64,000 nt of DNA, taken from assembly GCA_050633365.1 (NCBI GenBank), contig JBOEGJ010000029.1, positions 1 to 64,000 on the forward strand. Direction: 5' to 3'. The DNA comes from Pseudomaricurvus sp050633365. GTDB lineage: Bacteria; Pseudomonadota; Gammaproteobacteria; Pseudomonadales; Cellvibrionaceae. The position numbers and the translations under genes were made by a program. Of this stretch, positions 33,770-43,075 are shown piece by piece. Within the stretch, counting starts at the first letter, position 1; each line of letters starts with the position of its first letter. The notes beneath the pieces are model-generated. The model saw only the letters and a list, made by a program, of their open reading frames with translations, did not search any database and was not told the DNA's origin.

Positions 33770-35806
33770 TTATGATATGGCGCTGTGTCGCAACAGCGCA
33801 TCGATTTGGGGTTCACGACCTCGAAAGCTCTTAAAAAGAGTCATTGCGTCTTCAGAGCCACCGCGCTGAAGTACTTCGTGCAAAAACGAGCGCCCAGTTT
33901 CTTGATTAAAAATTCCCTCATCCTCGAAACGTGAAAAAGCATCACTCGAGAGCACTTCAGCCCACTTGTAGCTGTAATAACCCGCCGCATAGCCACCGGC
34001 AAAAATGTGGCTGAAGCCATTTTGGAATCGATTAAACGCCGGAGGCATAACCACGGCAACCTGCTCGCGAACTTGGTTTAGAATATCTTGTACTGCTGCG
34101 GGATTTTCAGGGTTGTAAGATCGGTGCAAGCGAAAATCAAACAAGGCAAATTCCACCTGCCGCAACATTTGCATAGCTGATTGGAAATTTTTGGCCGCTA
34201 ATAAATTATTCAACAAAGTATCGGGAAGCGCTTCTCCAGTTTCAAAGTGACCCGAGATCATAGGAATCACGGATTTCTCCCAGCACCAATTTTCTAAAAA
34301 TTGGCTGGGTAATTCTACCGCATCCCATGCCACACCATTAATGCCACTCACAGCCGCCACCTCAATACGCGTTAGCATATGGTGCAAGCCGTGGCCGAAT
34401 TCATGAAACAAAGTCACCACTTCGTTGTGAGTCAATAGTGCAGGTTTGCCCTCTACCGCGGGGGTAAAGTTACAGGTCAAATACGCAACCGGCAGTTGCA
34501 ATCGCTGTTTACTCTGGCGACGAACACGGCACTCGTCCATCCAGGCGCCGCCGCGTTTATTTTCTCTGGCAAACATATCGAGATAGAATTGTGCGATGAC
34601 TTGGTCGTCGCGATAGATCTCGTAAAAGCCAACATCTTGATGCCAGACATCGGCGTCAACTTTTTTGATTTGGATTCCAAAAAGTCGAGAAACGACATCG
34701 AACATGCCTTTAACAACGCCCCCAGCGGGAAAGTAAGGGCGCAACTCTTCTTGAGAAATCGCGTACTTTTGCTCGCGCAGTTTTTCGCTGTAGTAGGCCT
34801 GATCCCAAGCTTCCAATCGATCGAGGCCATCCCGATCTTTGGCAAATGAGGCCAGTTCATCAAAATCCTTTTGGGCGGCAGATCGACTCTTGTTCGCTAG
34901 CTCCAGGAGAAAAGTCTCTACCTGATCACAATCATCGGCCATTTTGGTGGCCAGTGAGCGCTCCGCATAGTTGTTAAAACCTAGCAGTAGTGCAAGCTCG
35001 TGGCGCAGCATTAAGATTTCGTCAATCAATGGAGCGTTGTCCCACTGCCCGGCGGTGGGCCCTGAGTCAGACGCTCGAGTACAATAAGCTCGATAGATCT
35101 CTTCGCGCAGCTGGCGATTATCCGCATGTGTCATAACCGCTAAATAGGCGGGTATATCAAGACTGATCACGTAACCAGACAACGATCGTTGTGCCGCGGC
35201 TTGCTGCGCTAATGCGATGGCGCTTTCTGGTAAACCCGCTAGCTCATCAACCGATTCTATGTGTTTAAACCAGCCTTGGGTCGCGTCTAGTACATTGTTA
35301 GAAAACTGCGTGCTCAGTTCCGACAAGCGCTGTTTAAGCTCACTAAAGCGCTGTTTTTTTGCCTCTGGCAAATCGACTCCAGCGAGTCGAAAGTCTCGCA
35401 AGGCGTGAGTCACTGCGGTTTGCTGCGCCGTGTTTAAACGCCCAAAGGAATCGCTGTCGGCCAAGGCCTGGTAGGCCTCACACAATGGTTTGTTTTGACC
35501 CACTTCGGTGCTGTAGGCAGTCAGCTTAGATAGACTGTTGGTGTAAGCATCGCGCAGCGCTTCGCTGTTCATTACTGCGTTTAAGTGCCCCACCGGTGAC
35601 CAAGCCTTACCCAAACGATCGTCCTGTTCCTCCAAAGGCGCCACCAGATTATCCCAGCTTGGGCCTTGCGCCAGTGCACTCTCCACCACCTCCGTTAACT
35701 TCTGTCGGCAATCGGCCAAAAGACTATCGATAGCGGGCTCAACATGGCTGGCAGAGATGGAACTAAAGGGCGGCAAAATAGGATTATCAAGTAAGGGATT
35801 CGACAT
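33770..35806 (-). CDS. prlC: Oligopeptidase A (M3 family)
   Basis: Cytoplasmic zinc metallopeptidase that degrades short peptides and signal peptide fragments. The catalytic motif HEFGH occurs in TLFHEFGHGLHHMLT with a downstream glutamate ligand in AWDAVELPSQFLENW. The start at 35806 (MSNPLLDNP) gives 678 residues, the usual length; a frame to 35887 adds 27 non-family residues. Family segments include GGAWMDECRVRRQ and the C-terminal SHIFAGGYAAGYYSYKWAEVLS. It forms a pair with yheV and faces away from the gamma carbonic anhydrase gene. Confidence 0.95.
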   Translation of the reverse strand: MSNPLLDNPILPPFSSISASHVEPAIDSLLADCRQKLTEVVESALAQGPSWDNLVAPLEEQDDRLGKAWSPVGHLNAVMNSEALRDAYTNSLSKLTAYSTEVGQNKPLCEAYQALADSDSFGRLNTAQQTAVTHALRDFRLAGVDLPEAKKQRFSELKQRLSELSTQFSNNVLDATQGWFKHIESVDELAGLPESAIALAQQAAAQRSLSGYVISLDIPAYLAVMTHADNRQLREEIYRAYCTRASDSGPTAGQWDNAPLIDEILMLRHELALLLGFNNYAERSLATKMADDCDQVETFLLELANKSRSAAQKDFDELASFAKDRDGLDRLEAWDQAYYSEKLREQKYAISQEELRPYFPAGGVVKGMFDVVSRLFGIQIKKVDADVWHQDVGFYEIYRDDQVIAQFYLDMFARENKRGGAWMDECRVRRQSKQRLQLPVAYLTCNFTPAVEGKPALLTHNEVVTLFHEFGHGLHHMLTRIEVAAVSGINGVAWDAVELPSQFLENWCWEKSVIPMISGHFETGEALPDTLLNNLLAAKNFQSAMQMLRQVEFALFDFRLHRSYNPENPAAVQDILNQVREQVAVVMPPAFNRFQNGFSHIFAGGYAAGYYSYKWAEVLSSDAFSRFEDEGIFNQETGRSFLHEVLQRGGSEDAMTLFKSFRGREPQIDALLRHSAIS

Positions 35807-35957
35807 AGCTAAGCAGATGACCTCCGGTAGGAAAACTAACAGGCTAATGATACACCCGATTGGGCCTGTAGAGGACGGAGAATCCAACGAATTATGCTAA
35901 GGTATGGCTTTTCAATCTCTAGTTCACAGTCAGAGTTAGCGATCAACAGGAGCCCCC

Positions 35958-36503
35958 ATGAGCCAATCCATTCAATCGTTCAACGGTAATAGCCCACAGC
36001 TGGGCAGAGATGTACTGGTGGATGAAAGCGCTCGTCTCATTGGCGATATTCATATCGGCGACGACAGCTCTATTTGGCCCTTTGTCGCAGCCCGGGGTGA
36101 CATGCAAACCATCCGTATCGGTCAGCGCACCAGCATCCAAGACAACACCGTCTTGCACATTACTCATGCCGGGCCTTTTAATCCCGACGGCTGGCCACTC
36201 ACTATTGGTGACGATGTGACCGTCGGCCACAGCGCCACTCTGCACGGCTGCACTATTGGCAATCGCGTACTGGTCGGTATCGGCGCAATTATTTTGGATG
36301 GCGCCGAAGTGGGTGATGACGTGGTGATCGGCGCAGGGACCTTGGTGCCACCCGGAAAGAAATTGGACAGTGGCTATTTGTATGTGGGCTCACCTTGCCG
36401 AGAAGCAAGACCACTGAAAGAAAAGGAATTCGATTTCTTTCGCTATTCCGCCAATAACTATGTGAAACTTAAAAATCAGTATTTGGCGGAACAGCCTCAG
36501 TGA
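35958..36503 (+). CDS. yrdA: Gamma-type carbonic anhydrase-like protein (YrdA)
   Basis: A 181-residue left-handed parallel beta-helix protein of hexapeptide repeats, for example DIHIGDDSSIWPFVAARGDM and RVLVGIGAIILDGAEVGDDVVIGAGT. Metal-site histidines are VLHITH and GHSATLHGC, placed as in YrdA/gamma-CA proteins. A C-terminal helix carries KEFDFFRYSANNYVKLKNQY. An AGGAG site 9 bases upstream fixes the ATG at 35958. It may hydrate carbon dioxide or serve another trimeric metal-dependent role; activity in this subgroup is often unproven. Confidence 0.92.
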   Translation: MSQSIQSFNGNSPQLGRDVLVDESARLIGDIHIGDDSSIWPFVAARGDMQTIRIGQRTSIQDNTVLHITHAGPFNPDGWPLTIGDDVTVGHSATLHGCTIGNRVLVGIGAIILDGAEVGDDVVIGAGTLVPPGKKLDSGYLYVGSPCREARPLKEKEFDFFRYSANNYVKLKNQYLAEQPQ

Positions 36504-36543
36504 GGCGACAACCCTCTAACTTGAAGAAGTCTGTGGTTTTCGG

Positions 36544-37380
36544 TTATCCAGCAGCTTTTGACAAGAGAAGTCGCTGATTATGAATGACTGGCGTTACCTG
36601 AGGGAAAACCCCTCTCCACAGACGAAAAGACTCTGCCGCTTGCCCCACTAGCATTCCCAAACCATCGGCGATGCTGTTGACGCCCTGTTGCTTGGCCCAC
36701 TGCATAAATACCGTCGGGGTCGCGCCGTAAGTCATGTCGTAACAATAAGATTCTGCATCCACAAAACCATCCGGCAGTGGTGGTAAATTACCCGACAACC
36801 CCGCGGAAGTTCCGTTGATCACTAGATCAAAGCGGCGACCGGCAAGCTGATCAAATTCACAGACGTCTATTTTTCCATAGATTAAAAACTCATCGGCTAA
36901 GATTTGCGCTTTGGACAATGTTCGGTTGGCAATCACCAATTGTTTTGGATGTTTTTCGAGCAGTGGTTGTAATACACCGCGCACAGCTCCGCCAGCGCCC
37001 AGAATCAATACGCGCTGATCTCTTAGCGGCCAGCCCAGGTTTTCGGAAATATCAGATACCATTCCTTGGCCATCGGTATTGTCTCCAAGAATGGTTCCAT
37101 TCTCTGATTTTTTTAACGTATTTACCGCGCCTGCGTTTTTTGCTCGCTCCGTCAATTGATCGGCAAAATTATAGGCATCGAGCTTAAACGGAGCGGTAAT
37201 ATTAAGCCCGAGACCACCGCCGTTAAAGAAAGCGGTAGCGGCGTCGTTAAAACCATCAACTTCGACTAACTGCTTTTGGTAGTCGAGATTTTCACCGGTT
37301 TGTCGCGCAAACTGACGATGAATATCCGGAGATTTGGACTGAGCAATGGGATTGCCAAAAACGCAGTACTGATCGATCAC
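36544..37380 (-). CDS. aroE: Shikimate dehydrogenase
   Basis: NADPH enzyme reducing 3-dehydroshikimate to shikimate in aromatic amino acid synthesis. The 278-residue protein has the substrate lobe FGNPIAQSKSPDIH and the catalytic lysine in LNITAPFKLDAYNFAD. The nucleotide-binding motif is VLILGAGGAVRGVL with the adenine-ribose recognition segment IANRTLSKA. The common NVTVPFK motif reads NITAPFK, a mild change. The start is GTG at 37380, directly abutting the hemF stop, with a GGAG site. It lies immediately downstream of hemF, the hemF-aroE order seen in pseudomonads. Confidence 0.95.
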   Translation of the reverse strand: MIDQYCVFGNPIAQSKSPDIHRQFARQTGENLDYQKQLVEVDGFNDAATAFFNGGGLGLNITAPFKLDAYNFADQLTERAKNAGAVNTLKKSENGTILGDNTDGQGMVSDISENLGWPLRDQRVLILGAGGAVRGVLQPLLEKHPKQLVIANRTLSKAQILADEFLIYGKIDVCEFDQLAGRRFDLVINGTSAGLSGNLPPLPDGFVDAESYCYDMTYGATPTVFMQWAKQQGVNSIADGLGMLVGQAAESFRLWRGVFPQVTPVIHNQRLLLSKAAG

Positions 37381-38289
37381 TTATACCCACTCCTGCGGCT
37401 GCAGGAAGACATCGTATAACTGAGCTTCCAACGAATTGGGCTCTGGCGCCCAATTGTATTCCCACCGCACCAATGGTGGCAATGACATCAAAATCGATTC
37501 GGTGCGACCACCGGTTTGCAATCCAAATAGCGTGCCGCGATCGAACACCAGATTAAATTCAACGTAGCGGCCACGTCGATAGAGCTGAAACTCTCGCTGC
37601 TCCTCGGTATAAGTTGAGGCCTTTCGTTTTGCCATAATCGGTCGGTAGGCATCCACATAACTGTCACCTACGGAGCGCATAAATTCGAAGCTCTTTTCGA
37701 ATCCCAACTCATTAAAGTCGTCAAAAAACAGTCCGCCAACGCCTCGAGGTTCGTTGCGGTGTTTTAAATAGAAGTATTCGTCGCACCATTTTTTCAGGCG
37801 AGGATAAAGCTCGTCGCCGAAGCCTTCACAAGCTGATTTGGCAGTTTGATGCCAGTGCACACAGTCTTCTTTTTGACCATAGTATGGGGTTAAATCATAG
37901 CCGCCTCCAAACCACCAAACCGGCTCTTCGCCTTCTTTTTCGGCGATAAAAAAGCGCACATTGGCGTGGCTTGTGGGCACAAAGGGATTGCTGGGATGAA
38001 TCACCAAAGACACGCCCATAGCTTCAAACGAGCGACCGGCCAACTCTGGTCGATGAGCTGTGGCGGAGGCGGGCATTTGCTCGCCAAAAACGTGTGAAAA
38101 ATTAACGCCGCCTTTTTCAATCACTGCGCCATCGGTGAGTACTCGCGATCGACCACCGCCACCCTCTTCTCGGACCCAACTCTCTTCAACAAAAGTCGCG
38201 CCGCCGTCTTCCTCTTCGAGCTGCTGACAAATACTGTCTTGCAACGCTAGCAAGTAGGCTTTTACCGCATGTTTATCCGGTTGGGTCAT
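37381..38289 (-). CDS. hemF: Oxygen-dependent coproporphyrinogen III oxidase
   Basis: Converts coproporphyrinogen III to protoporphyrinogen IX with oxygen, in haem synthesis. The 302-residue protein carries the family blocks WVREEGGGGRSRVLTDGAVIEKGGVNFSHV (shown in part: GGGRSRVLTDG, EKGGVNFS), FGGGYDLTPYYGQ, NEPRGVGGLFFDDFNEL and RRGRYVEFNLVFDRGTLFGL. No signal peptide. It supplies haem needed by the nearby oxidase and haem A genes, although it is not in one operon with them. It abuts aroE. Confidence 0.96.
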   Translation of the reverse strand: MTQPDKHAVKAYLLALQDSICQQLEEEDGGATFVEESWVREEGGGGRSRVLTDGAVIEKGGVNFSHVFGEQMPASATAHRPELAGRSFEAMGVSLVIHPSNPFVPTSHANVRFFIAEKEGEEPVWWFGGGYDLTPYYGQKEDCVHWHQTAKSACEGFGDELYPRLKKWCDEYFYLKHRNEPRGVGGLFFDDFNELGFEKSFEFMRSVGDSYVDAYRPIMAKRKASTYTEEQREFQLYRRGRYVEFNLVFDRGTLFGLQTGGRTESILMSLPPLVRWEYNWAPEPNSLEAQLYDVFLQPQEWV

Positions 38290-38309
38290 GGTGTTTTCCT
38301 GAATTTAAT

Positions 38310-38879
38310 TTAACTGGGACGAATAACCTGTCCACTGACAAGGTCGCGAATCTCGGTTGGTTTGGCTTTCGCCCCCACGGCGCCAGGGGTGACGGAGCTC
38401 AGTTGTTGGCCGAAATAGCGGCGCACCTGCCATTGATGAAGAGCTGGGATTTTACCCTGAGGATTGGCAGAGGTAGACACAATGGGTCCACCAAAGGCTT
38501 TGCACAACCCCCTTACCACAGGATGATCTGACACTCGTAACGCCACGCTCTGGTATTGCCCTTTAACCCACTGTGGCACTTGGTGATTGAGGTCCGGAAC
38601 CAACCAAGTATTGGGGCCAGGCCAAGAATTTTTCAGTGTTGTACGTTGCTCTTCGGTCAAGGGCGCCAGCAAGTGCTCGACCTGTTGAATGTCGGCCGCC
38701 ACCAAAATCATGCCTTTTTCGTAATCGCGCTGTTTGAGGGCCAGCAACTTCAGAACGGCCTGCTCATCATCGGGGTTACAACCTAAACCCCACACAGCTT
38801 CCGTGGGGTAAGCCACTAGCTCACCAGCCCAAAGATTGTTGGCGGCGCGCTGAATGTTGGGGTGGCGACTCCAGTCCAT
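38310..38879 (-). CDS. tsaC: Threonylcarbamoyl-AMP synthase, short form (TsaC)
   Basis: Same reaction as Sua5 (threonylcarbamoyl-AMP for tRNA t6A37), but single-domain. The start at 38879 (MDWSRHPNI) gives 189 residues, the TsaC length; a longer frame to 38984 has no family sequence. Motifs are VAYPTEAVWGLGCNPDDE, KQRDYEKGMILVA, STSANPQGK and a C-terminal PTEIRDLVSGQVIRPS. It lies 130 bases from dprA, as in the Pseudomonas dprA-tsaC-hemF-aroE order. The alphaproteobacterial half of the window carries its own long-form Sua5 at 8789-9721. Confidence 0.95.
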   Translation of the reverse strand: MDWSRHPNIQRAANNLWAGELVAYPTEAVWGLGCNPDDEQAVLKLLALKQRDYEKGMILVAADIQQVEHLLAPLTEEQRTTLKNSWPGPNTWLVPDLNHQVPQWVKGQYQSVALRVSDHPVVRGLCKAFGGPIVSTSANPQGKIPALHQWQVRRYFGQQLSSVTPGAVGAKAKPTEIRDLVSGQVIRPS

Positions 38880-39007
38880 CGTTACTACCTTTCGCTTGTC
38901 GATATTAGCGCGGCAACTTACCTCAAGGACTGAGGAACTACAAGCATCACCCAGTCTCAGGGCAATCCAGTCTCTAGACAACACTGAATCGGTACTAAGC
39001 CAAAAAG

Positions 39008-40156
39008 CTAGGGCGACAAGCGCTCTATGCGGCCATCGGTTTGAGAAATAAGACCCTTCAATTCTAACTGCATTAAGAGGGCTAATAAGTTTGACGTCGC
39101 CAGATTGACTCGCCGTGATAACTCATCGATATTACACGTTTCAAAGGCTATCGCATTGAGAACCTCTAGCTCTGACTCACTCAATGGTGGCAAGGCAGTG
39201 GTTGGTTTCTCAGGTAGTGTGACACTCTGCCCTCGACACCAACCAGACAGCTCTCTAGCAATATCTTCGGCAGTCTCAACCAAAGTGGCTCCGTCGCGGA
39301 TGAGGGCGTGACAACCACGGCTCAAAGGATTGTGTATTGAGCCTGGAATCGCAAACACCTCTCGATTGTGTTCAAGAGCGTATCGAGCAGTGATCAAAGA
39401 GCCGCTCTTTATGGCAGCCTCAACCACTAACACTCCAAGACTTAAACCACTGATAATTCGATTGCGGCGGGGAAAATTACCGCTGTGAGGGGCCATGCCC
39501 GGCATAAACTCTGAGACTAGAGCGCCGCCGCTGGCAAGAATATCTGCGGCCAGTTTTTTATGTCGAAGCGGGTAAACACGATCAATGCCCGTTCCCATGA
39601 CCGCAATGGTCTTACCTCCTCCATTAACAGCGCCTTGATGAGCCGCGCCATCAATACCCACCGCTAAGCCACTGGTGATAGTAATACCAACACTGGCAAG
39701 GTAATGGGCAAACCGGTCTGAGGTTTGGCAGGCGCCGCGGCTAGCATTGCGACTGCCCACAAACGCCAATTGAGGGCTTTCTAACAGCTCAACGGATCCC
39801 TTCACATACAACACCGGTGGACACTGGCTTATATTCGTTAACGCGGTAGGGAAGCGAAGATCTTCGTGGTTAAGAATCTCCACGCCTTGGGCTTGAAGAT
39901 CGAGATGGCCCTCTTCAAATCGCCGCCATACATCACTGTGCTCTCGCCGATCATAGAATTCGCTAAATGCCGCCTTGGCCGCCGCGGGGATCATCGGTAA
40001 AAGGCTTTCTAGCGGCTGTGTTAGAAACCGGTCTAACGGCATGCTTTGCTGACGCAGCTGCCAATAGCGAGCCACACCCAAGCCAGGCAGGGACATTAAA
40101 AAGGGAATGAGTAACGAAGATTGCGCCCTAGTTGGCGCAGGGGAATCCATTTCCAT
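39008..40156 (-). CDS. dprA: DNA-processing protein DprA (Smf)
   Basis: Binds incoming single-stranded DNA and loads RecA during transformation. The 382-residue protein has an N-terminal helical SAM-like region and a Rossmann-fold DprA domain (AFVGSRNASRGACQTSDRFA, TSGLAVGIDGAAHQGA, GTGIDRVYPLRHKKLA, PRRNRIISGLSLGVLVVEA). A C-terminal winged helix (EVLNAIAFETCNIDELSRRV) completes it. The conserved FPRRNRIIS and GIDxxAH motifs are intact. Whether this organism is competent is unknown. It lies between the LysM gene and tsaC. Confidence 0.95.
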   Translation of the reverse strand: MEMDSPAPTRAQSSLLIPFLMSLPGLGVARYWQLRQQSMPLDRFLTQPLESLLPMIPAAAKAAFSEFYDRREHSDVWRRFEEGHLDLQAQGVEILNHEDLRFPTALTNISQCPPVLYVKGSVELLESPQLAFVGSRNASRGACQTSDRFAHYLASVGITITSGLAVGIDGAAHQGAVNGGGKTIAVMGTGIDRVYPLRHKKLAADILASGGALVSEFMPGMAPHSGNFPRRNRIISGLSLGVLVVEAAIKSGSLITARYALEHNREVFAIPGSIHNPLSRGCHALIRDGATLVETAEDIARELSGWCRGQSVTLPEKPTTALPPLSESELEVLNAIAFETCNIDELSRRVNLATSNLLALLMQLELKGLISQTDGRIERLSP

Positions 40157-40182
40157 AGCATCGTCCTTGATGTCTATAAATG

Positions 40183-40205
40183 AAAACGCCCCTGAATCAG
40201 GGGCG
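40183..40205 (-). terminator. Terminator downstream of LysM gene
   Basis: On the minus strand CGCCCCTG, loop ATT, CAGGGGCG is followed by TTTTC. The perfect 8-bp stem lies 28 bases after the LysM gene stop and before dprA, so dprA probably has its own promoter or relies on read-through. Confidence 0.78.
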
Positions 40206-40233
40206 ACAAATCAGTATTAACACTCAGTGCAAT

Positions 40234-41280
40234 TTACGGACGACGGATTTTGTCGTTAACCGCCAACGGGCGCGAGGCCTCAAGCACTAGCGCAAAGCTC
40301 ATTTTTTCGAAGGTGCGGAAGACCATCAACAGGCCCGCCTTTTCTTCCGGCAATCGAACCACATCACCTTTAACGCGATCTTTAATGGTACCGCCTTCTT
40401 TATAGATGGCCATGACATTGCCAATTTCGAGGCCTTCGCGCTCGCCGCGATTGATGACCACAACATCCATGCGGCCCACCTGACTCAATCCGCCTTCAAC
40501 TGCTAACAGCTGTCCTTCAATATCACCTTCAGGCACCGATGGAAAAAACGTCGAATCAATGGAGCGCTCTTCGTGGGCAATCAAACGATCGGCGATACGA
40601 ATCTCTTCGGTCGTACGAGTGACTTCAAAGGTCGCGACATCATCTGTTTTGGCGATCATCTTCACCGTGCCAATATCCAGAGCCTGCAAGCCTAAAAGCT
40701 CTTCTGTCTCTGGGTCGACGAAGCGCTCACCAGCGCGATAAACACCGTATACCTTGACAGCATCATCGTATTCACCGCGAGCATAGAGTTGATCGCCAGC
40801 ACCGACCACCAAGTGCTGCTCAGCACCAGTGAGCACGTAGGGTGCCGATTTCAGTTGTTCAGGTTGAACAACGCGGCTGCGACTTAAAAACTTATCAATT
40901 TTATCCAGCGGAATAGCCGGTATCGCCTCACCTAAAGGCAAGATTCTAACGGCGGGTTCAAGCTTGACAGTACCGGGAGACATTTTATAACGACGCGCTT
41001 CTTCCCCGCGCTCAACAGTCAAACGGGGTTTGCCATCGAGATAGATCAACTTAATCAGATCACCAGGATAAATCAGATGTGGATTCTCAATCTGAGGATT
41101 TACATGCCAAATCTCTGGCCACATCCAAGGGTTTTGAAGAAATGTTTCTGAGATATCCCATAGGGTATCCCCTTTAACCACGTTGTGGGTGTCGGGGTGG
41201 GAATCCCTAAGACGGGGCTCTTCAGCGAGCGAAGAGAAAGAAAGACACAAGGCCAAAAGACCAAACGCTAGTTTTTTCAT
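40234..41280 (-). CDS. LysM-domain periplasmic protein
   Basis: A 348-residue protein with a signal peptide (residues 1-19, ending SLAEE) and one LysM domain (about residues 32-82). The LysM core is HNVVKGDTLWDISETFLQNP and NPHLIYPGDLIKL. The rest is a beta-rich region without a known enzyme motif. It matches the uncharacterised LysM protein next to def and dprA in Pseudomonas. LysM binds peptidoglycan, so envelope association is likely. It diverges from def across about 250 bases. Confidence 0.85.
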   Translation of the reverse strand: MKKLAFGLLALCLSFSSLAEEPRLRDSHPDTHNVVKGDTLWDISETFLQNPWMWPEIWHVNPQIENPHLIYPGDLIKLIYLDGKPRLTVERGEEARRYKMSPGTVKLEPAVRILPLGEAIPAIPLDKIDKFLSRSRVVQPEQLKSAPYVLTGAEQHLVVGAGDQLYARGEYDDAVKVYGVYRAGERFVDPETEELLGLQALDIGTVKMIAKTDDVATFEVTRTTEEIRIADRLIAHEERSIDSTFFPSVPEGDIEGQLLAVEGGLSQVGRMDVVVINRGEREGLEIGNVMAIYKEGGTIKDRVKGDVVRLPEEKAGLLMVFRTFEKMSFALVLEASRPLAVNDKIRRP

Positions 41281-41529
41281 AGAAACCGATCCTGTTTGTT
41301 CGGTCCGCGGGCAGTTAACCGTTATAATAGCCTAACCAAACCCGAGTGCTGATTCCATTTGCGACTGATTGAGCATCTGGGCGAGGAAATTGTTCTGAGA
41401 CTGTCGCTATCGAGATCAAGCCAAGGCTCAAACATCGATTTTCGACCAGCTCCGGCACCTAAATGCTGTATGATTCATAATGTTAGCAGCGCTTGTTACC
41501 TTTTTACTAGAAGTTTGTCACAAAGGCTT

Positions 41530-42036
41530 ATGGCTATATTAAACATCCTTGAATTCCCCGATCCTCGTCTGCGTACCGTGGCCCAACCGGTAGAGAGCGT
41601 CGATGACTCCATTCGAACCCTGATCGACGACATGTTTGAAACCATGTACGCCGCGCCAGGCATTGGCCTTGCGGCCTCTCAGGTCAACGTTCACAAGCAA
41701 GTGGTAGTGATGGATATCTCGGAGGAGCAAAACGATCCGCTGGTTTTTATCAACCCCGTGGTTGAAGTGCTGGACGACGATACCCTGCCTTATGACGAGG
41801 GCTGCTTATCCATTCCTGGCTTCTACGAGACCATTGATCGTCCCTCGAACATCCGAGTAAAAGCCTTAGACCGAAATGGTGAAGCCTTCATCCTAGAGCC
41901 CGACGGCTTGCTCGCAACTTGCATACAACACGAGTTGGATCACCTTAAAGGCAAGCTATTTGTCGACTATGTGTCTTCAATGAAGCGTGAACGCATTCGC
42001 AAAAAGCTCGAAAAGAGCCAGCGTCAGCGCGCCTAG
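41530..42036 (+). CDS. def: Peptide deformylase
   Basis: Removes the formyl group from the N-terminal methionine of new proteins, with Fe2+ as natural metal. The 168-residue protein has the three motifs GIGLAASQ, EGCLSIPGF and QHELDHLKG (metal ligands Cys, His, His and catalytic Glu). The ATG at 41530 starts MAILNILEFPDPRL, the standard N-terminus; a frame to 41359 is spurious extension. A TATAAT box at 41323-41328 lies about 200 bases before the start. It is followed by a hairpin and then fmt, its functional partner. Confidence 0.97.
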   Translation: MAILNILEFPDPRLRTVAQPVESVDDSIRTLIDDMFETMYAAPGIGLAASQVNVHKQVVVMDISEEQNDPLVFINPVVEVLDDDTLPYDEGCLSIPGFYETIDRPSNIRVKALDRNGEAFILEPDGLLATCIQHELDHLKGKLFVDYVSSMKRERIRKKLEKSQRQRA

Positions 42037-42064
42037 TTAGCGCTAGCCACAGATAGATTTCACA

Positions 42065-42093
42065 AAACTGGGCGGTTGAATACCGCCCAGTTT
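42065..42093 (+). terminator. Hairpin between def and fmt
   Basis: AAACTGGGCGG and CCGCCCAGTTT pair perfectly over 11 bp around a 7-base loop. It is followed by GATTTGATGCTTTTATTG rather than a clean T-run, so it may terminate partly or tune def-fmt expression. Confidence 0.6.
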
Positions 42094-42121
42094 GATTTGA
42101 TGCTTTTATTGTAGAGTTCTT

Positions 42122-43075
42122 ATGCGATTAATATTTGCTGGCACGCCCGATTTTGCCGCTCACCACTTACAGGCCCTAATTCAAAGCGATCACCAGATAG
42201 TGGGTGTTTACACACAACCAGATCGTCCCGCTGGTCGCGGCAAGAAACTGGTGGCTAGCCCGGTAAAACAACTGGCCTTAGAACACGGCCTAGCGGTGTA
42301 TCAGCCTGCCTCATTAAAAAACGAAGAAGCGCAACAGCAGTTGGCCGATCTCGAGGCAGATGTCATGGTGGTCGTGGCCTACGGTCTGCTTTTGCCGCAA
42401 GTAATCTTGGATGCGCCTCGCTTCGGTTGCATCAATGTACACGCCTCTTTGTTACCTCGCTGGCGCGGTGCAGCCCCCATTCAACGAGCTATTGCTGCCG
42501 GAGACACAGAAACAGGCATAACCATTATGCAAATGGATATCGGTTTGGATACCGGTGACATGCTGCTGAAAACCCACTGTGCTATCGACGCCGATGAAAC
42601 CGGAGGTAGTTTGCACGACAAGCTGCTCGAACAAGGTGGGCCGGCACTACTCGAAGTGTTAACTCAAATTGCTCAACAGAGCTTAGAGCCCGAAAAACAA
42701 AACGACGATCTCGCTAACTACGCCTCAAAACTCTCAAAACAAGAGGCCGCTATAGATTGGTCGCTCTCGGCAGAGGCACTGCACAATCAAATTCGCGCCT
42801 TTACACCATTTCCCATCGCGCATTTTAGCCTCGGCTCCGACCGAGTGCGCGTGTGGCAATCTTATTTGGATGAAAACCCGACTCAAGCAGCCGCTGGCAC
42901 CATCATCCGGGCGGACAACCAAGGCTTGGTTATCGCCTGTGGCGAAGGCGCCGTTCGCCTCACTCAACTGCAACTGCCGGGTAAAAAAGCACTGGCCATC
43001 AAAGACATTCTCAATGGTCATGGCGATCGTTTTAGCCTTGGCACTCGCCTGACAGAACAGACCAGCGCCTCATGA
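42122..43075 (+). CDS. fmt: Methionyl-tRNA formyltransferase
   Basis: Formylates initiator Met-tRNA with 10-formyltetrahydrofolate; Def later removes the formyl group. The 317-residue protein begins MRLIFAGTPDFAAHHL and has the catalytic region HASLLPRWRGAAPIQRAI, followed by ITIMQMDIGLDTGDML. The N-terminal formyltransferase and C-terminal tRNA-binding domain (from about residue 205) are both complete. Its stop overlaps the rsmB start in ATGA, giving translational coupling. Confidence 0.97.
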   Translation: MRLIFAGTPDFAAHHLQALIQSDHQIVGVYTQPDRPAGRGKKLVASPVKQLALEHGLAVYQPASLKNEEAQQQLADLEADVMVVVAYGLLLPQVILDAPRFGCINVHASLLPRWRGAAPIQRAIAAGDTETGITIMQMDIGLDTGDMLLKTHCAIDADETGGSLHDKLLEQGGPALLEVLTQIAQQSLEPEKQNDDLANYASKLSKQEAAIDWSLSAEALHNQIRAFTPFPIAHFSLGSDRVRVWQSYLDENPTQAAAGTIIRADNQGLVIACGEGAVRLTQLQLPGKKALAIKDILNGHGDRFSLGTRLTEQTSAS

